DNA from: Yoonia sp.
GTDB taxonomy: Bacteria > Pseudomonadota > Alphaproteobacteria > Rhodobacterales > Rhodobacteraceae
Direction: 5' to 3'
Length of the DNA stretch: 64,000 nucleotides
Assembly: GCF_017854565.1 (NCBI RefSeq)
Contig: NZ_JAFMHJ010000013.1
Location: 1-64,000 of the forward strand
A model generated the notes under the pieces. The model had not been told where the DNA came from, did no database searches, and saw only the letters and a program-made list of their open reading frames with translations. Below, in pieces: positions 17,857-26,527 of this stretch. The first letter of the stretch is position 1; each line of letters begins with the position of its first letter. Both the position numbers and the translations under genes were made by a program.

Positions 17857-17884
17857 GTGCATCGCCCTGTGACAGGCGATGCAC
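17857..17884 (-). terminator. Hairpin between the fasciclin gene and msrB
   Basis: GTGCATCGCC (17857-17866) and GGCGATGCAC (17875-17884) form a perfect 10-bp stem over 8 bases. On the minus strand it follows the fasciclin gene stop by about 70 bases and is trailed by ACTATACTTTTC. It is either a weak terminator or an attenuator that lowers read-through into msrB. Confidence 0.55.
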
Positions 17885-17952
17885 GTCCATGCGAGCGGGT
17901 GCAGGCGCACGCAAACTGGGAAACAAACGGTCGCCACCCACCCACATGAAAC

Positions 17953-18519
17953 CTAGGACTTGGTTGCGGGCAGCATGACCGTGTCGATCACGTGGATCAC
18001 GCCGTTGGACTGCATCACGTCGGCGACTGTCACCGTGGCAACCTGCCCCTGCTCGTCTTCCAGCATGATCACGCCGTTGTCATACGTCGCCTGCAATGTG
18101 CAGCCACCCAGCGTTGGCACCGGATGCTTGCCGTTATCATCCGCGATCATCCCCTGAATGGCTTGGGACAGCGCATTTGTCCCCACCACGTGGCAGGTCA
18201 GCACCTGCACCAGACGGTCCTTGTTTTCTGGCAGCAACAGTTTCTCGACCGACCCTGCGGGCAGTTTGGCAAATGCGTCATCGGTTGGCGCAAACACTGT
18301 GAACGGGCCATCGCCGGCCAATGTGTCGGCCAGGCCAGCCGCGACCACGGCGGCGACCAATGTCGTATGGATTGGGCTGTTGGATGCGTTTTCAACAATG
18401 TTCATGCTCGCCAGCATCTCGGCGCCACCGACCGTCGGGTTGGTCATGTGACCTGCGGCAAAAGCTGTCGAAGCCATTGCGATTGCAGTTGTGGCCGCCA
18501 GAATAAGTTTATGTGTCAT
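17953..18519 (-). CDS. Secreted fasciclin (FAS1) domain protein
   Basis: A 188-residue exported protein with one FAS1 domain. A signal peptide (MTHKLILAATTAIAMASTAFA) ends near residue 21. The FAS1 boxes are GPFTVFAPTDDAFAKLP (H1) and NGVIHVIDTVMLP (H2 and C-terminal strand). These domains bind other proteins or surfaces. ATG 18519 follows GGAG with 8 bases. It is transcribed after the ECF sigma and anti-sigma genes (98-base gap). Sigma-K-like ECF / RskA-like / fasciclin clusters are a known combination in proteobacteria, so this is likely a regulon target rather than a random neighbour. Confidence 0.88.
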   Translation of the reverse strand: MTHKLILAATTAIAMASTAFAAGHMTNPTVGGAEMLASMNIVENASNSPIHTTLVAAVVAAGLADTLAGDGPFTVFAPTDDAFAKLPAGSVEKLLLPENKDRLVQVLTCHVVGTNALSQAIQGMIADDNGKHPVPTLGGCTLQATYDNGVIMLEDEQGQVATVTVADVMQSNGVIHVIDTVMLPATKS

Positions 18520-18616
18520 GTTGTATCTCCGGTTCATGGTGGGGCGTTTTGCCCGACCGATGCCCAAGGCACGGCAGTCCGATACAAACAGTTTCAGCGA
18601 AAAGTCATATTTTCGA

Positions 18617-19321
18617 TCACAGACGCGTGACCGACCCAACGGCCAACACATCACCCGTCGGCAACCCGGTAGGCGAGCCACCCAGCGGCTCATCACTGAT
18701 CGCCAAGACACCCTCGGCCATCGCCATGACCAGCGCATCACCCACCGCAAGCGTCACATTGGTCTGGTCCGGCAACACGCCCAACGACACAGGTGCCGCG
18801 TCGCCCGCAATCAGCCACAGCTGCAACGTGCGCCCCGGACGGGCCCCGCCTTCGGTCCGGCTGATCAACAGCTGCCGGGTCTCGACATCGAAACTGGCCA
18901 GAACAATCAGACTGTTATCTTCAGCGGCAATTTCAGCCCGGTAATCCGGCACCACCGTCGGCGCCACATCCGGTTGCAGCGTCACCCACAAGACCGTCAG
19001 CGCCATGATCGTCATCGCAAAGGCCAAAGGCCGCGATCCCAACCGCTCCAGAATGGTCCGCGGCTTGCGCTGCGCCCCGAACAAGGCGGCGTTGATGCGG
19101 TCCTCGACCCCCTTGGGCGGCGCCACGGGGGCAATATCATCCGTCAATGATGCCAACGTGGTCGCCCAGAACGCATAAGCCTCGCGGGCCGCCGGATCCG
19201 TGACCATCTGCGCCTCAAATGCGCTGGCGGCGTCAGGGGTCAGCAAGCCAAGCGCGTATTCCGCAGCCTGCTCCATCCCTGCGCTGTCGTCTCCTGCGCT
19301 TTTGTTGACATCATCGGTCAT
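18617..19321 (-). CDS. Membrane anti-sigma factor, RskA-like
   Basis: A 234-residue predicted anti-sigma factor. The cytoplasmic N-terminal part (about 1-95) holds the sigma-binding helices (EQAAEYALGLLTPDAASAFE), one membrane helix lies at about 97-115 (PLAFAMTIMALTVLWVTL), and the exterior domain (about 118-234) matches the RskA C-terminal fold with LQLWLIAGDAAPVSLGVL and ending in GSVTRL. There is no zinc HxxxCxxC motif, so it is not a redox ZAS protein. Its ATG overlaps the sigma factor stop by ATGA, indicating coupled translation and matched amounts. The signal it senses is unknown. Confidence 0.85.
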   Translation of the reverse strand: MTDDVNKSAGDDSAGMEQAAEYALGLLTPDAASAFEAQMVTDPAAREAYAFWATTLASLTDDIAPVAPPKGVEDRINAALFGAQRKPRTILERLGSRPLAFAMTIMALTVLWVTLQPDVAPTVVPDYRAEIAAEDNSLIVLASFDVETRQLLISRTEGGARPGRTLQLWLIAGDAAPVSLGVLPDQTNVTLAVGDALVMAMAEGVLAISDEPLGGSPTGLPTGDVLAVGSVTRL

Positions 19322-19863
19322 CGTGACAAACACTCTTTCAATTTCATCAGACTGCGGCGCAGCCATGTGCGGATCGTATTCAGCGGTTGGTCATAGCGAT
19401 CGGCCAACTCTTGATAGGTTTCGCCCTCCAGATAGGCGCGGCGCACCGCATCTGCCCGATCGGGCGACAGTTCATTCATACAGGCCACAATCTGGCCCCG
19501 GTCCGACGCCGCCAGCGTCAATGCCTCTGGCCCGGGCCGTGTATCGGCCAACGCCTCGGCTTCATCCATCGAGCCGCCCCCGGCCTTGCGGCGGGCACGT
19601 AACCGGTCAATCGACAGATTCCGCGCTATGGTAATCAACCAGGTCATCGGGCTCAGCCCATTCACCTGATAGCGGCTGGCATTATGCCATATCTTCACGA
19701 AAACCTCTTGCAGGGCGTCCTCGGCCTCTGCCTGTTCCCCTAAGACACGCAGGCATACACCAAAAAGTTTCGCCGACGTCGCACGATAAAGCGCGGCAAA
19801 GGCATCTCTGTCACCAAGTGCCATGCGGGCAATATAATCTTCGATGTCATTCAGTTCTGTCAT
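19318..19863 (-). CDS. ECF RNA polymerase sigma factor (SigK-like)
   Basis: A 181-residue sigma-70 family factor of the ECF type. Region 2 covers about residues 12-95 (ALYRATSAKLFGVCLRVLG, EDALQEVFVKIWHNASRY, MTWLITIARNLSIDRLRARR), and region 4 about 125-178 (LEGETYQELADRYDQPLNTI, then a recognition helix). It directs RNA polymerase to stress promoters when released from the membrane anti-sigma encoded next. ATG 19863 begins the family N-terminus (MTELNDIEDYIARMALGD); the upstream open frame is rejected. It is divergent from cobS with 152 bases between. Probable targets are itself, the fasciclin gene and perhaps msrB. Confidence 0.9.
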   Translation of the reverse strand: MTELNDIEDYIARMALGDRDAFAALYRATSAKLFGVCLRVLGEQAEAEDALQEVFVKIWHNASRYQVNGLSPMTWLITIARNLSIDRLRARRKAGGGSMDEAEALADTRPGPEALTLAASDRGQIVACMNELSPDRADAVRRAYLEGETYQELADRYDQPLNTIRTWLRRSLMKLKECLSR

Positions 19864-20015
19864 GGTGCCACAGGTTTGACAGATCAGCGCCGAAAGACAA
19901 GCACGCGCAAACCCCCGCCGCACAAAACCGATTGCATGCCTTCCCCTTGCAGTGCTGCACGTTATGCTGCATTTCCAAAGGCACACCGATGTGACATTGA
20001 TAAAAGGCAACCGAT

Positions 20016-21002
20016 ATGGCCGACGGCGCGATTGATATGCAGGCAAAACCCACCGAGGATATCTCCGTACGCGAGGTGTTCGGCATCGACAGCAATATGA
20101 AGATCAAGGGCTTTGCCGAACGATCCGAGCGGGTCCCGGAGATCGACCCCACCTATAAATTCGATCCCGACACGACATTGGCGATCCTTGCGGGCTTTGG
20201 CTACAACCGCCGCGTCATGATCCAAGGTTACCACGGCACGGGCAAATCGACGCATATCGAACAGGTCGCGGCGCGGCTGAACTGGCCCTGCGTGCGGGTG
20301 AACCTTGACAGCCATATCTCCCGGATCGACCTGATCGGCAAAGACGCGATCAAACTGCGCGACGGCGTGCAGGTGACCGAATTCCACGAAGGCATCCTGC
20401 CATGGGCGCTGCGCAATCCCGTGGCGATCGTGTTCGATGAATATGATGCAGGCCGCGCCGACGTGATGTTCGTCATTCAGCGCGTCCTCGAGGCAGACGG
20501 CAAGCTGACCCTGATGGATCAAAACGAAATCATCACGCCCAATCCCTACTTCCGCCTGTTCGCCACCGCCAACACGGTCGGTCTGGGCGACACCACCGGC
20601 CTCTACCACGGCACCCAGCAGATCAATCAGGCCCAGATGGACCGCTGGTCGCTCGTCGCCACGCTGAATTACCTGTCCCACGACGCCGAATCGGCCATCG
20701 TGCTGTCCAAGGCGCCGACCTACAATACCGACAAGGGCCGCAAGATCATCAGCCAGATGGTCACCGTGGCCGACCTGACGCGCACCGCCTTCATGAACGG
20801 TGACCTGTCGACCGTGATGTCACCCCGCACCGTTATCGCATGGGCCGAAAACGCGCGCATCTTTCAGGATGTGGGCTATGCCTTCCGCCTGTCGTTCCTG
20901 AACAAATGCGACGAACTGGAGCGCCAGACAGTCGCCGAATTCTACCAGCGCTGCTTTGACGAAGAACTCCCCGAAAGTGCGGCAAGCCTCAGCTTGGGCT
21001 AA
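20016..21002 (+). CDS. cobS: Cobaltochelatase subunit CobS
   Basis: A 328-residue AAA+ ATPase of the aerobic cobalamin pathway. With CobT it forms the chaperone-like motor that lets CobN insert cobalt into hydrogenobyrinic acid a,c-diamide. Walker A is GYHGTGKST (71-79), Walker B is [11 protein letters not shown] (Asp141, Glu142), and the sensor region [17 protein letters not shown] follows. Length is standard. ATG 20016 is the start of the family N-terminus. cobT lies 1.3 kb downstream, separated by a small secreted protein and an antisense reductase gene. A hairpin repeat begins 2 bases after the stop. Confidence 0.96.
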   Translation: MADGAIDMQAKPTEDISVREVFGIDSNMKIKGFAERSERVPEIDPTYKFDPDTTLAILAGFGYNRRVMIQGYHGTGKSTHIEQVAARLNWPCVRVNLDSHISRIDLIGKDAIKLRDGVQVTEFHEGILPWALRNPVAIVFDEYDAGRADVMFVIQRVLEADGKLTLMDQNEIITPNPYFRLFATANTVGLGDTTGLYHGTQQINQAQMDRWSLVATLNYLSHDAESAIVLSKAPTYNTDKGRKIISQMVTVADLTRTAFMNGDLSTVMSPRTVIAWAENARIFQDVGYAFRLSFLNKCDELERQTVAEFYQRCFDEELPESAASLSLG

Positions 21003-21003
21003 T

Positions 21004-21025
21004 GTAGGGCGGGGTTTACCCCGCC
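21004..21025 (+). repeat. Dispersed hairpin repeat B, copy 2
   Basis: GTAGGGCGGGGTTTACCCCGCC matches the copy at 5681-5702 except in the loop. GGCGGGG (21008-21014) pairs with CCCCGCC (21019-21025). It starts 2 bases after the cobS stop and may protect or end the cobS mRNA. Confidence 0.6.
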
Positions 21026-21078
21026 TTCCCCGCCACCCCGAAACAGACACTTTCCAAAACGCCTTATTGTCCGGCAAT

Positions 21079-21103
21079 ATATTTACCCTCATGCTGTAAA
21101 TAT
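21079..21103 (+). promoter_or_regulatory. Inverted repeat just upstream of a small secreted-protein gene
   Basis: ATATTTAC (21079-21086) and GTAAATAT (21096-21103) form a perfect 8-bp inverted repeat with a 9-base centre, ending 7 bases before the ATG at 21111. It is AT-rich in a GC-rich background, so it could be an operator or a start-region hairpin. Confidence 0.4.
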
Positions 21104-21110
21104 GTGCTGT

Positions 21111-21497
21111 ATGAAAACACGCCTCTTGCTTGCGACATTTTGCCTGACCCTCGCCAGTCCATGCGCGCAGGCACAATCGCTGCGCGCTGACGACCAACTG
21201 CGCACCTTCGCCACCTGCGCCGGGCGCCTGTCTGCGGTGATGGAATATCAATGGATGTTTGACGGCCCCGCCTCTGATCACACCAAGGCGCAGCGCGCCG
21301 CAGTGCTTGATCTGATCGCGGCCATCGTGCCCCCGGACCAAACCCGCGCCGTGCTGCATTGGCGCATCGCCGCCAAGGCAGCGCAATCGGCGCTGCTTCG
21401 CCGGGCGACGTTTAATGATGATCCCGCAGATGCCGATTGGGCGCGCCGGACGTCGGCGCGGATGACCCGCGCGTGCGCGTCCCTGCTGCTGGGTTAA
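21111..21497 (+). CDS. Small exported protein of unknown function
   Basis: A 128-residue protein with a signal peptide (MKTRLLLATFCLTLASPCAQA, cleavage near residue 21). The mature part is helical, with FATCAGRLSAVMEYQWMFDG and TSARMTRACASLLLG; its two cysteines, one near each end, could form a disulfide. I do not recognise the family. It lies between cobS and cobT on the same strand but is separated from cobS by a hairpin and from cobT by an antisense gene. ATG 21111 gives the best signal peptide; ATG 21102 adds three residues. Confidence 0.6.
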   Translation: MKTRLLLATFCLTLASPCAQAQSLRADDQLRTFATCAGRLSAVMEYQWMFDGPASDHTKAQRAAVLDLIAAIVPPDQTRAVLHWRIAAKAAQSALLRRATFNDDPADADWARRTSARMTRACASLLLG

Positions 21498-21506
21498 CCG
21501 CCCCGG

Positions 21507-21538
21507 CGTACATGCGCGGTATGTACGGGTTATGTACG
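21507..21538. repeat. Three ATGTACG words at the end of the small exported-protein gene
   Basis: CGTACAT (21507-21513), ATGTACG (21521-21527) and ATGTACG (21532-21538) form one inverted and two direct copies within 32 bases between convergent genes. The first pair can form a hairpin. The meaning is unclear. Confidence 0.35.
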
Positions 21539-21550
21539 CGATATTTATAC

Positions 21551-21586
21551 GAAAAAATGTGGGGCTGGGGTATCCCCGCCCCACAT
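21551..21586 (-). terminator. Terminator of the FMN reductase gene
   Basis: ATGTGGGGC (21557-21565) pairs with GCCCCACAT (21578-21586), with an inner GGGG/CCCC stem. On the minus strand the stem is followed by TTTTTT (21557-21552). It starts 10 bases past the reductase stop, a clear intrinsic terminator. Confidence 0.85.
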
Positions 21587-21595
21587 CGTCACTGG

Positions 21596-22180
21596 TTAAC
21601 TGCGGGCCGCTTTCGTGGCATTGGCCCACCACACAAGATCGTCAAACGTACTGGTCGCTGACGCTGCCAGATGTTCTTCGATCGTCTCGATTTCGGCATT
21701 GGCACCCAGCGGGTGTACCGCGAAAAAGTCACTGCCGCCGATATGAACCGCGCTGCGGGTCGGGACCATCTGCAACTCGACCGCGATGTTGCGCAGGTGC
21801 TCCAACGCCCGGGTGCCGCCGACCGACCCATAGGCAATCGCCGCCATCGGCTTGCGGTTCCATTCGGTATAGGCCTGATCCAGCGCGTTTTTCAGCGCCC
21901 CCGTGATCGACCGATTATATTCAGCGACAACAAAGATATAGCCGTCGAACTCCGCAATTTTTTCTTGCCATTTCACCGCGCGTTCGTCGCTGGAGGGCAC
22001 CCATGCATTGCTGGCCGCTTCGTCAAACAGCGGCAGATCAAAGTCGCGCAGATCAACCAGTTCGACATCCATGTCGTCACGGGCTTGTGCCTGTTTGAGC
22101 ATCCACGCCGCAGGTTTATCGGCAAAACGGGTTGCACGGGTCGATCCGATGATCAGGGCAATTTTTGGTTTATTTGTCAT
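21596..22180 (-). CDS. NADPH-dependent FMN reductase family protein
   Basis: A 194-residue flavodoxin-like reductase (ChrR/ArsH/azoreductase group) that uses NAD(P)H to reduce FMN or quinones. The FMN phosphate loop is [14 protein letters not shown] near residue 9; the second flavin contact is [17 protein letters not shown] near residue 86; [14 protein letters not shown] follows. ATG 22180 comes 6 bases after GGAG. It lies on the opposite strand between cobS and cobT. Whether it supports cobalamin synthesis, where an FMN-dependent cob(II)yrinate reductase step exists, is speculation from position only. Confidence 0.88.
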   Translation of the reverse strand: MTNKPKIALIIGSTRATRFADKPAAWMLKQAQARDDMDVELVDLRDFDLPLFDEAASNAWVPSSDERAVKWQEKIAEFDGYIFVVAEYNRSITGALKNALDQAYTEWNRKPMAAIAYGSVGGTRALEHLRNIAVELQMVPTRSAVHIGGSDFFAVHPLGANAEIETIEEHLAASATSTFDDLVWWANATKAARS

Positions 22181-22330
22181 TGTTGGCTCCATAAAAACGG
22201 TGACATCTCTGCGTTCTATTTCGCGGATCGTCCGCTGCGGCACAATCCACACCAAAGCGCAGCCCCTGTGCAGGAAAGAAGAAACGCGCCCCCTCTTGCC
22301 CCGGCACCGATCCGGTGCTTTATGAATTAC

Positions 22331-24208
22331 ATGAGCAAACCAAGCGACAACCCCGCCGACCTATTCAAAAAGGCACTCGCCGAGGCCACCAAGGTCATGG
22401 CGAACGATCCGGAACTGGCCGTGACCTTTTCCGTCGATCCCGCCGGGCAAACAGCCGATACAATCCGCCTGCCGCAGGTCAGCCGCCGGATGACACGCGA
22501 AGAGGTGTTGCTGGCACGCGGCACCGCCGATGCCTTTGCGCTGCGACACAAATTCCACGACCCCAAAGTCGCTGCCCGCTACATGCCCCAGGGTCAGATG
22601 GCACGCGACCTTTACGATGCGATGGAAACCGCCCGAATAGAGGCCGTGGGCGCGCAATACATGCCCGGCACTGCGGGCAATATCGACGCCAAGATCGCAT
22701 CAGAGGCGCAGCGCAAAGGCTATGATCAGATCACCCAAGCCGCCGACGCGCCGCTCTCTGTCGCTGCGGGCTATCTAATCCGCCACCTCGCCACCGGACG
22801 TGACCTGCCCAAGGGCGCTGACAACGTCATGGAGTTGTGGCGCGGTTTCATCGAAGAACAATGCGGTGGCACGCTCGAAAACCTTGCAGATACGCTGTCC
22901 GATCAAAAGGATTTTGCCAAGTTCGCCCGCCAGCTGATCAGCGATCTGGGCTACGGTGACCAGTTGGGCGATGATCCCGACAACCTTGACGACGACCAGG
23001 ACGACGAAGCCGAAGACGGCAGCGAGGATGATCAGGAACCTGATAGCAGCGGTGACGATGACAGCGAAGGTGAAGATGCCGAAGCATCCCCCGAGCAGTC
23101 CCAAGAGGACCAGCAAGACGCGTCTGGGGCGCAGGTCAGCATGGACGACCAAGCCGACGCCGAAATGGGCGAAGAGACCGAAATGCCCGAAGGCGAGGCA
23201 CCGCCAGAGCCGCCAGCCCCGCAGCCGGTATCGGACGCGGACCCCGATTATAAAGTCTACACCACCGAATTTGATGAAGAAATCCGGGCCGAAGATCTGG
23301 CCGAACCGGTCGAACTGGAGCGTTTGCGCGCTTATCTCGACCAACAGCTCGAGCCGCTCAAAGGTGCGGTGAGCCGACTGGCAAACAAACTGCAGCGCAG
23401 GTTGCAGGCGCAACAGAACCGATCGTGGGAGTTTGACCGCGAGGAAGGTATCCTGGATGCGGGACGTCTGGCCCGTGTGGTGGCCAGCCCCACAACACCG
23501 CTGTCGTTCAAGGTCGAAAAGGACACCGAATTTCGCGATACGATCGTGACGTTGCTGCTGGACAACTCTGGCTCCATGCGCGGGCGCCCGATTTCGATCG
23601 CTGCAATCTGTGCCGATGTGATGGCGCGGACGCTGGAGCGTTGCGATGTGAAGGTCGAGATTTTGGGCTTTACCACGAAGGCCTGGAAAGGCGGGCAGTC
23701 GCGCGAAAAATGGCTGGGCGAGGGCCGCCCCGCGACGCCCGGACGCCTGAATGATCTACGTCATATCATCTATAAATCTGCCGATGCGCCCTGGCGCCGT
23801 GCGCGACCCAATCTGGGCTTGATGATGAAAGAGGGCCTGCTGAAAGAAAACATCGACGGTGAGGCGCTTGAATGGGCATATCGCCGGATGGTCAACCGGC
23901 CAGAGCAACGCAGGGTGCTGATGGTGATTTCCGACGGCGCCCCTGTGGACGATTCAACCTTGTCGGTCAATCCTGCCAATTATCTGGAAAAGCACTTGCG
24001 CGATGTGATTGCCATGGTCGAAAAACGCAAAGCAGTCGAGCTGGTGGCGATCGGGATCGGCCATGACGTGACCCGCTATTACGAGCGGGCAGTGACCATT
24101 ACCGACGTCGAGCAGTTGGCGGGGGCAATGACCGAGCAATTGGCAAGCCTGTTTGATACCGACCCGCGCAAGCGCGCCCGTGTTCTGGGGATGCGAAAGG
24201 TCAGATAG
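22331..24208 (+). CDS. cobT: Cobaltochelatase subunit CobT
   Basis: The 625-residue partner of CobS in the aerobic cobaltochelatase. An N-terminal helical domain (about 1-210) is followed by a very acidic Asp/Glu/Gln-rich linker (about 213-305) and a C-terminal von Willebrand A domain, whose MIDAS motif DNSGS is at residues 411-415 with a TXXD region downstream. Order and length match CobT. ATG 22331 ([20 protein letters not shown]) fits the family start; ATG 22322, three codons upstream, is an alternative, and neither has a strong Shine-Dalgarno. A repeat-A element follows the stop and may end transcription. Confidence 0.95.
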   Translation: MSKPSDNPADLFKKALAEATKVMANDPELAVTFSVDPAGQTADTIRLPQVSRRMTREEVLLARGTADAFALRHKFHDPKVAARYMPQGQMARDLYDAMETARIEAVGAQYMPGTAGNIDAKIASEAQRKGYDQITQAADAPLSVAAGYLIRHLATGRDLPKGADNVMELWRGFIEEQCGGTLENLADTLSDQKDFAKFARQLISDLGYGDQLGDDPDNLDDDQDDEAEDGSEDDQEPDSSGDDDSEGEDAEASPEQSQEDQQDASGAQVSMDDQADAEMGEETEMPEGEAPPEPPAPQPVSDADPDYKVYTTEFDEEIRAEDLAEPVELERLRAYLDQQLEPLKGAVSRLANKLQRRLQAQQNRSWEFDREEGILDAGRLARVVASPTTPLSFKVEKDTEFRDTIVTLLLDNSGSMRGRPISIAAICADVMARTLERCDVKVEILGFTTKAWKGGQSREKWLGEGRPATPGRLNDLRHIIYKSADAPWRRARPNLGLMMKEGLLKENIDGEALEWAYRRMVNRPEQRRVLMVISDGAPVDDSTLSVNPANYLEKHLRDVIAMVEKRKAVELVAIGIGHDVTRYYERAVTITDVEQLAGAMTEQLASLFDTDPRKRARVLGMRKVR

Positions 24209-24212
24209 GGGA

Positions 24213-24270
24213 CGATTTTTCCAGAAAAATCGTGGCCTCCGGCGGGAGTATTTTTCGGACATAAGAAAAG
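24213..24270 (+). repeat. Dispersed intergenic repeat A, copy 2 (with CCAG hairpin)
   Basis: A hairpin CGATTTTT-CCAG-AAAAATCG (24213-24232) is followed by GCCTCCGGCGGGAGTATTTT and an AAGAAAAGG end (24235-24270). It starts 5 bases after the cobT stop. The second half is the reverse complement of the module at 130-162 and 43392-43424; the hairpin has the same CCAG loop as copy 3 with a different stem sequence, a sign of compensatory change. Confidence 0.7.
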
Positions 24271-24283
24271 GAACCTATCGCAT

Positions 24284-26068
24284 ATGTTTCAGACGTTTGA
24301 AGCACAATCCTCTGCAATGCAGGGGCCACCCCGGCTGGCCGCCCTCAGGCTTTTGATGGCCAAGCGTGGCGTCGATGCATTTCTTGTTCCGCGCAGTGAT
24401 GCGCATCAGGGTGAATATGTCGCGGCCCGTGACGCCCGGCTGGAATGGCTGACCGGTTTTTCCGGCTCTGCAGGGTTTTGCGTGGTTTTGCAGCATGCGG
24501 CGGGGGTGTTTGTCGATGGTCGTTACCGCGTGCAGGTCCGATCTGAGATCGCCGACGTTTACACTGTGGTTCACTGGCCCGAAGTCCAACTGGCCCAATG
24601 GCTGAAAGAGCAGATGCCCCATGGCGGTACGCTGGCCTATGATCCCTGGCTGCATACGGTGGATGAAATATCGGGACTGCGCAAAAATCTGACCACCATC
24701 AGCCTGCTGCCGGGCGACAATCTGGTTGATATGATCTGGGAGGCTCAACCGAGCGCGCCGGATGCCCCTTTCACTGCGCATCCGCTGGAATATGCCGGCG
24801 AAAGCCATGCTGCCAAACGCGCCCGGCTGGCAGCGGATATGGAGCACAAGGCCGCAGTCATCACCCTGCCGGACAGCATCGCCTGGCTTTTGAATATCCG
24901 CGGCACCGATATCGAGCGTAATCCCGTGCCACAGGCCTTTGCCATCTTGCATGACACGGGCCGGGTTGATCTGTTTGCCAGGCCCGGCAAAGCAAATGCC
25001 ATTGGTGCCCATCTGGGACCGGATGTGGCCCTGCATGATGTCGCGGACTTTCTGGCGGCGCTGACCCAACTGGAGGGGCCGGTCCGCATTGATCCGAAAT
25101 CCTGTCCTGATATTGTTGCCGCAGCCATGCGCGACAGGCATATGGATATTATCGAGGGCCGTGATCCCTGCATCATGCCCAAGGCCCGCAAGAACCCGGT
25201 CGAAATTGCGGGTGCCAAGGCCGCACATGTACGTGACGGGACGGCGATGGTTCGGTTTCTGGCATGGTTGGACGCGCAAGCCCCAAAAGGCTGTTTGACC
25301 GAGATTGACGTCGTGAAAGCACTGGAAGGGTTCAGGATTGCGACCAATGTCCTGCGCGACATCAGTTTTGAGACGATCAGCGGCGCAGGCCCGCACGGCG
25401 CCATTGTACACTACCGGGTGAACGAGACCACGAACCGTGCGGTCCAATCGGACGAATTGCTTTTGGTTGACAGTGGCGGGCAATATGATGACGGTACCAC
25501 CGATATCACCCGCACAATCATCGTCGGAACACCGACTGAGGAACACCGTTGCTGCTATACGCGGGTATTGCAGGGGATGATTGCGATCAGTCGTATCCGT
25601 TTTCCCAAAGGGGTCGGCGGGCAACATCTGGATGCCTTGGCGCGCGCGCCACTGTGGCTGGCGGGGATGGATTATGATCATGGCACCGGGCACGGTGTTG
25701 GCAGTTATCTGAGCGTGCATGAGGGACCGCAGGGGATTTCGCGGCGATCAGACGTGCCGCTGGAGGCCGGTATGATTCTGTCGAACGAGCCTGGATATTA
25801 CCGGGAGGGGGCTTTTGGCATCCGGATCGAGAACCTGATCGTTGTGACAGCGGCACCGGCCATTCCCGGTGCCGATGCACGCGAGATGCTGTGTTTTGAA
25901 ACGCTCACCCATGTGCCGCTTGATCGGCGATTGATCGACACTGCGTTGCTGACAGGGGCAGAACGGGACTGGATTGATCACTATCATGCCGATACACTGT
26001 CACTTCTTGGACCGCTATTGGATGACGCGACCAACGCTTGGCTGACGCAGGCCTGCGCCCCGCTTTGA
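24284..26068 (+). CDS. Xaa-Pro aminopeptidase family protein (M24B)
   Basis: A 594-residue cytosolic metallopeptidase that removes N-terminal residues preceding proline. Two creatinase-type N-terminal domains (about 1-310) precede the pita-bread catalytic domain, where the five metal ligands are recognisable: the Asp pair in VDSGGQYDDGTTDITRT, His in GTGHGVGSYL, Glu in NEPGYY and Glu in IRIENL. The roughly 600-residue length matches the eukaryotic-like APP1 type found in alphaproteobacteria. The repeat-A unit just upstream supplies an AAGG before the ATG. The gene stands alone, followed by DUF427. Confidence 0.92.
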   Translation: MFQTFEAQSSAMQGPPRLAALRLLMAKRGVDAFLVPRSDAHQGEYVAARDARLEWLTGFSGSAGFCVVLQHAAGVFVDGRYRVQVRSEIADVYTVVHWPEVQLAQWLKEQMPHGGTLAYDPWLHTVDEISGLRKNLTTISLLPGDNLVDMIWEAQPSAPDAPFTAHPLEYAGESHAAKRARLAADMEHKAAVITLPDSIAWLLNIRGTDIERNPVPQAFAILHDTGRVDLFARPGKANAIGAHLGPDVALHDVADFLAALTQLEGPVRIDPKSCPDIVAAAMRDRHMDIIEGRDPCIMPKARKNPVEIAGAKAAHVRDGTAMVRFLAWLDAQAPKGCLTEIDVVKALEGFRIATNVLRDISFETISGAGPHGAIVHYRVNETTNRAVQSDELLLVDSGGQYDDGTTDITRTIIVGTPTEEHRCCYTRVLQGMIAISRIRFPKGVGGQHLDALARAPLWLAGMDYDHGTGHGVGSYLSVHEGPQGISRRSDVPLEAGMILSNEPGYYREGAFGIRIENLIVVTAAPAIPGADAREMLCFETLTHVPLDRRLIDTALLTGAERDWIDHYHADTLSLLGPLLDDATNAWLTQACAPL

Positions 26069-26148
26069 TCTCAAAGCGTCATCTACCGGATAACATCTTG
26101 CGGTGATCACAAAGACATCGACGCTTTTGCACGAAAAGGACTTACGTC

Positions 26149-26490
26149 ATGCCAGACCATATCAAAATTCGCCCCGTCACCGGAACTTGGGTTGTACGTG
26201 CGGGCGGCGCTGTATTGGGGGAAAGCACGCAGGCGCTTGAGCTGACTGAGGGCGACTACCCACCCGTGATCTACTTACCGCGAAGCGATATTGCCATGGC
26301 GTTTCTTGAGGCTTCGGAGACAACATCAACGTGCCCGTTCAAGGGTACGGCCAGCTATTACTCCATCATTGCCAAGAGCGGCGAAATCAAAGATGCTGTT
26401 TGGTCCTATGAGGATCCCAAAGACGGTGTTGCCGACATCAAGGGATATCTTGCTTTCTACAGTTCCAAAGTGGCTGTCGAACAGGTTTAG
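26149..26490 (+). CDS. DUF427 domain-containing protein
   Basis: A 113-residue single-domain protein of DUF427. Typical blocks are GTWVVRAGGAVLGES, YPPVIYLPRSDI, the STCPFKGTASYYSI segment with its conserved Cys, and AVWSYEDPKDGVADIKGYLAFY. The family is widespread but has no assigned biochemical role. AAAGGA lies 7-8 bases before the ATG. Two strand-mates flank nothing obvious; the ClC gene converges on it after 37 bases. Confidence 0.88.
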   Translation: MPDHIKIRPVTGTWVVRAGGAVLGESTQALELTEGDYPPVIYLPRSDIAMAFLEASETTSTCPFKGTASYYSIIAKSGEIKDAVWSYEDPKDGVADIKGYLAFYSSKVAVEQV

Positions 26491-26527
26491 GCCAGACGCT
26501 CTATTTTCGGCAAAGGTATTGCAGCAG

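Noticed and set aside
19947-19968. Promoter-like TTGCAG and TATGCT before cobS
   Set aside because: Spacing of only 10 bases is not workable for sigma-70.
21671-22330. 220-residue upstream extension of the cobT frame
   Set aside because: It runs antisense through the FMN reductase gene and lacks similarity to CobT, which starts at 22331.
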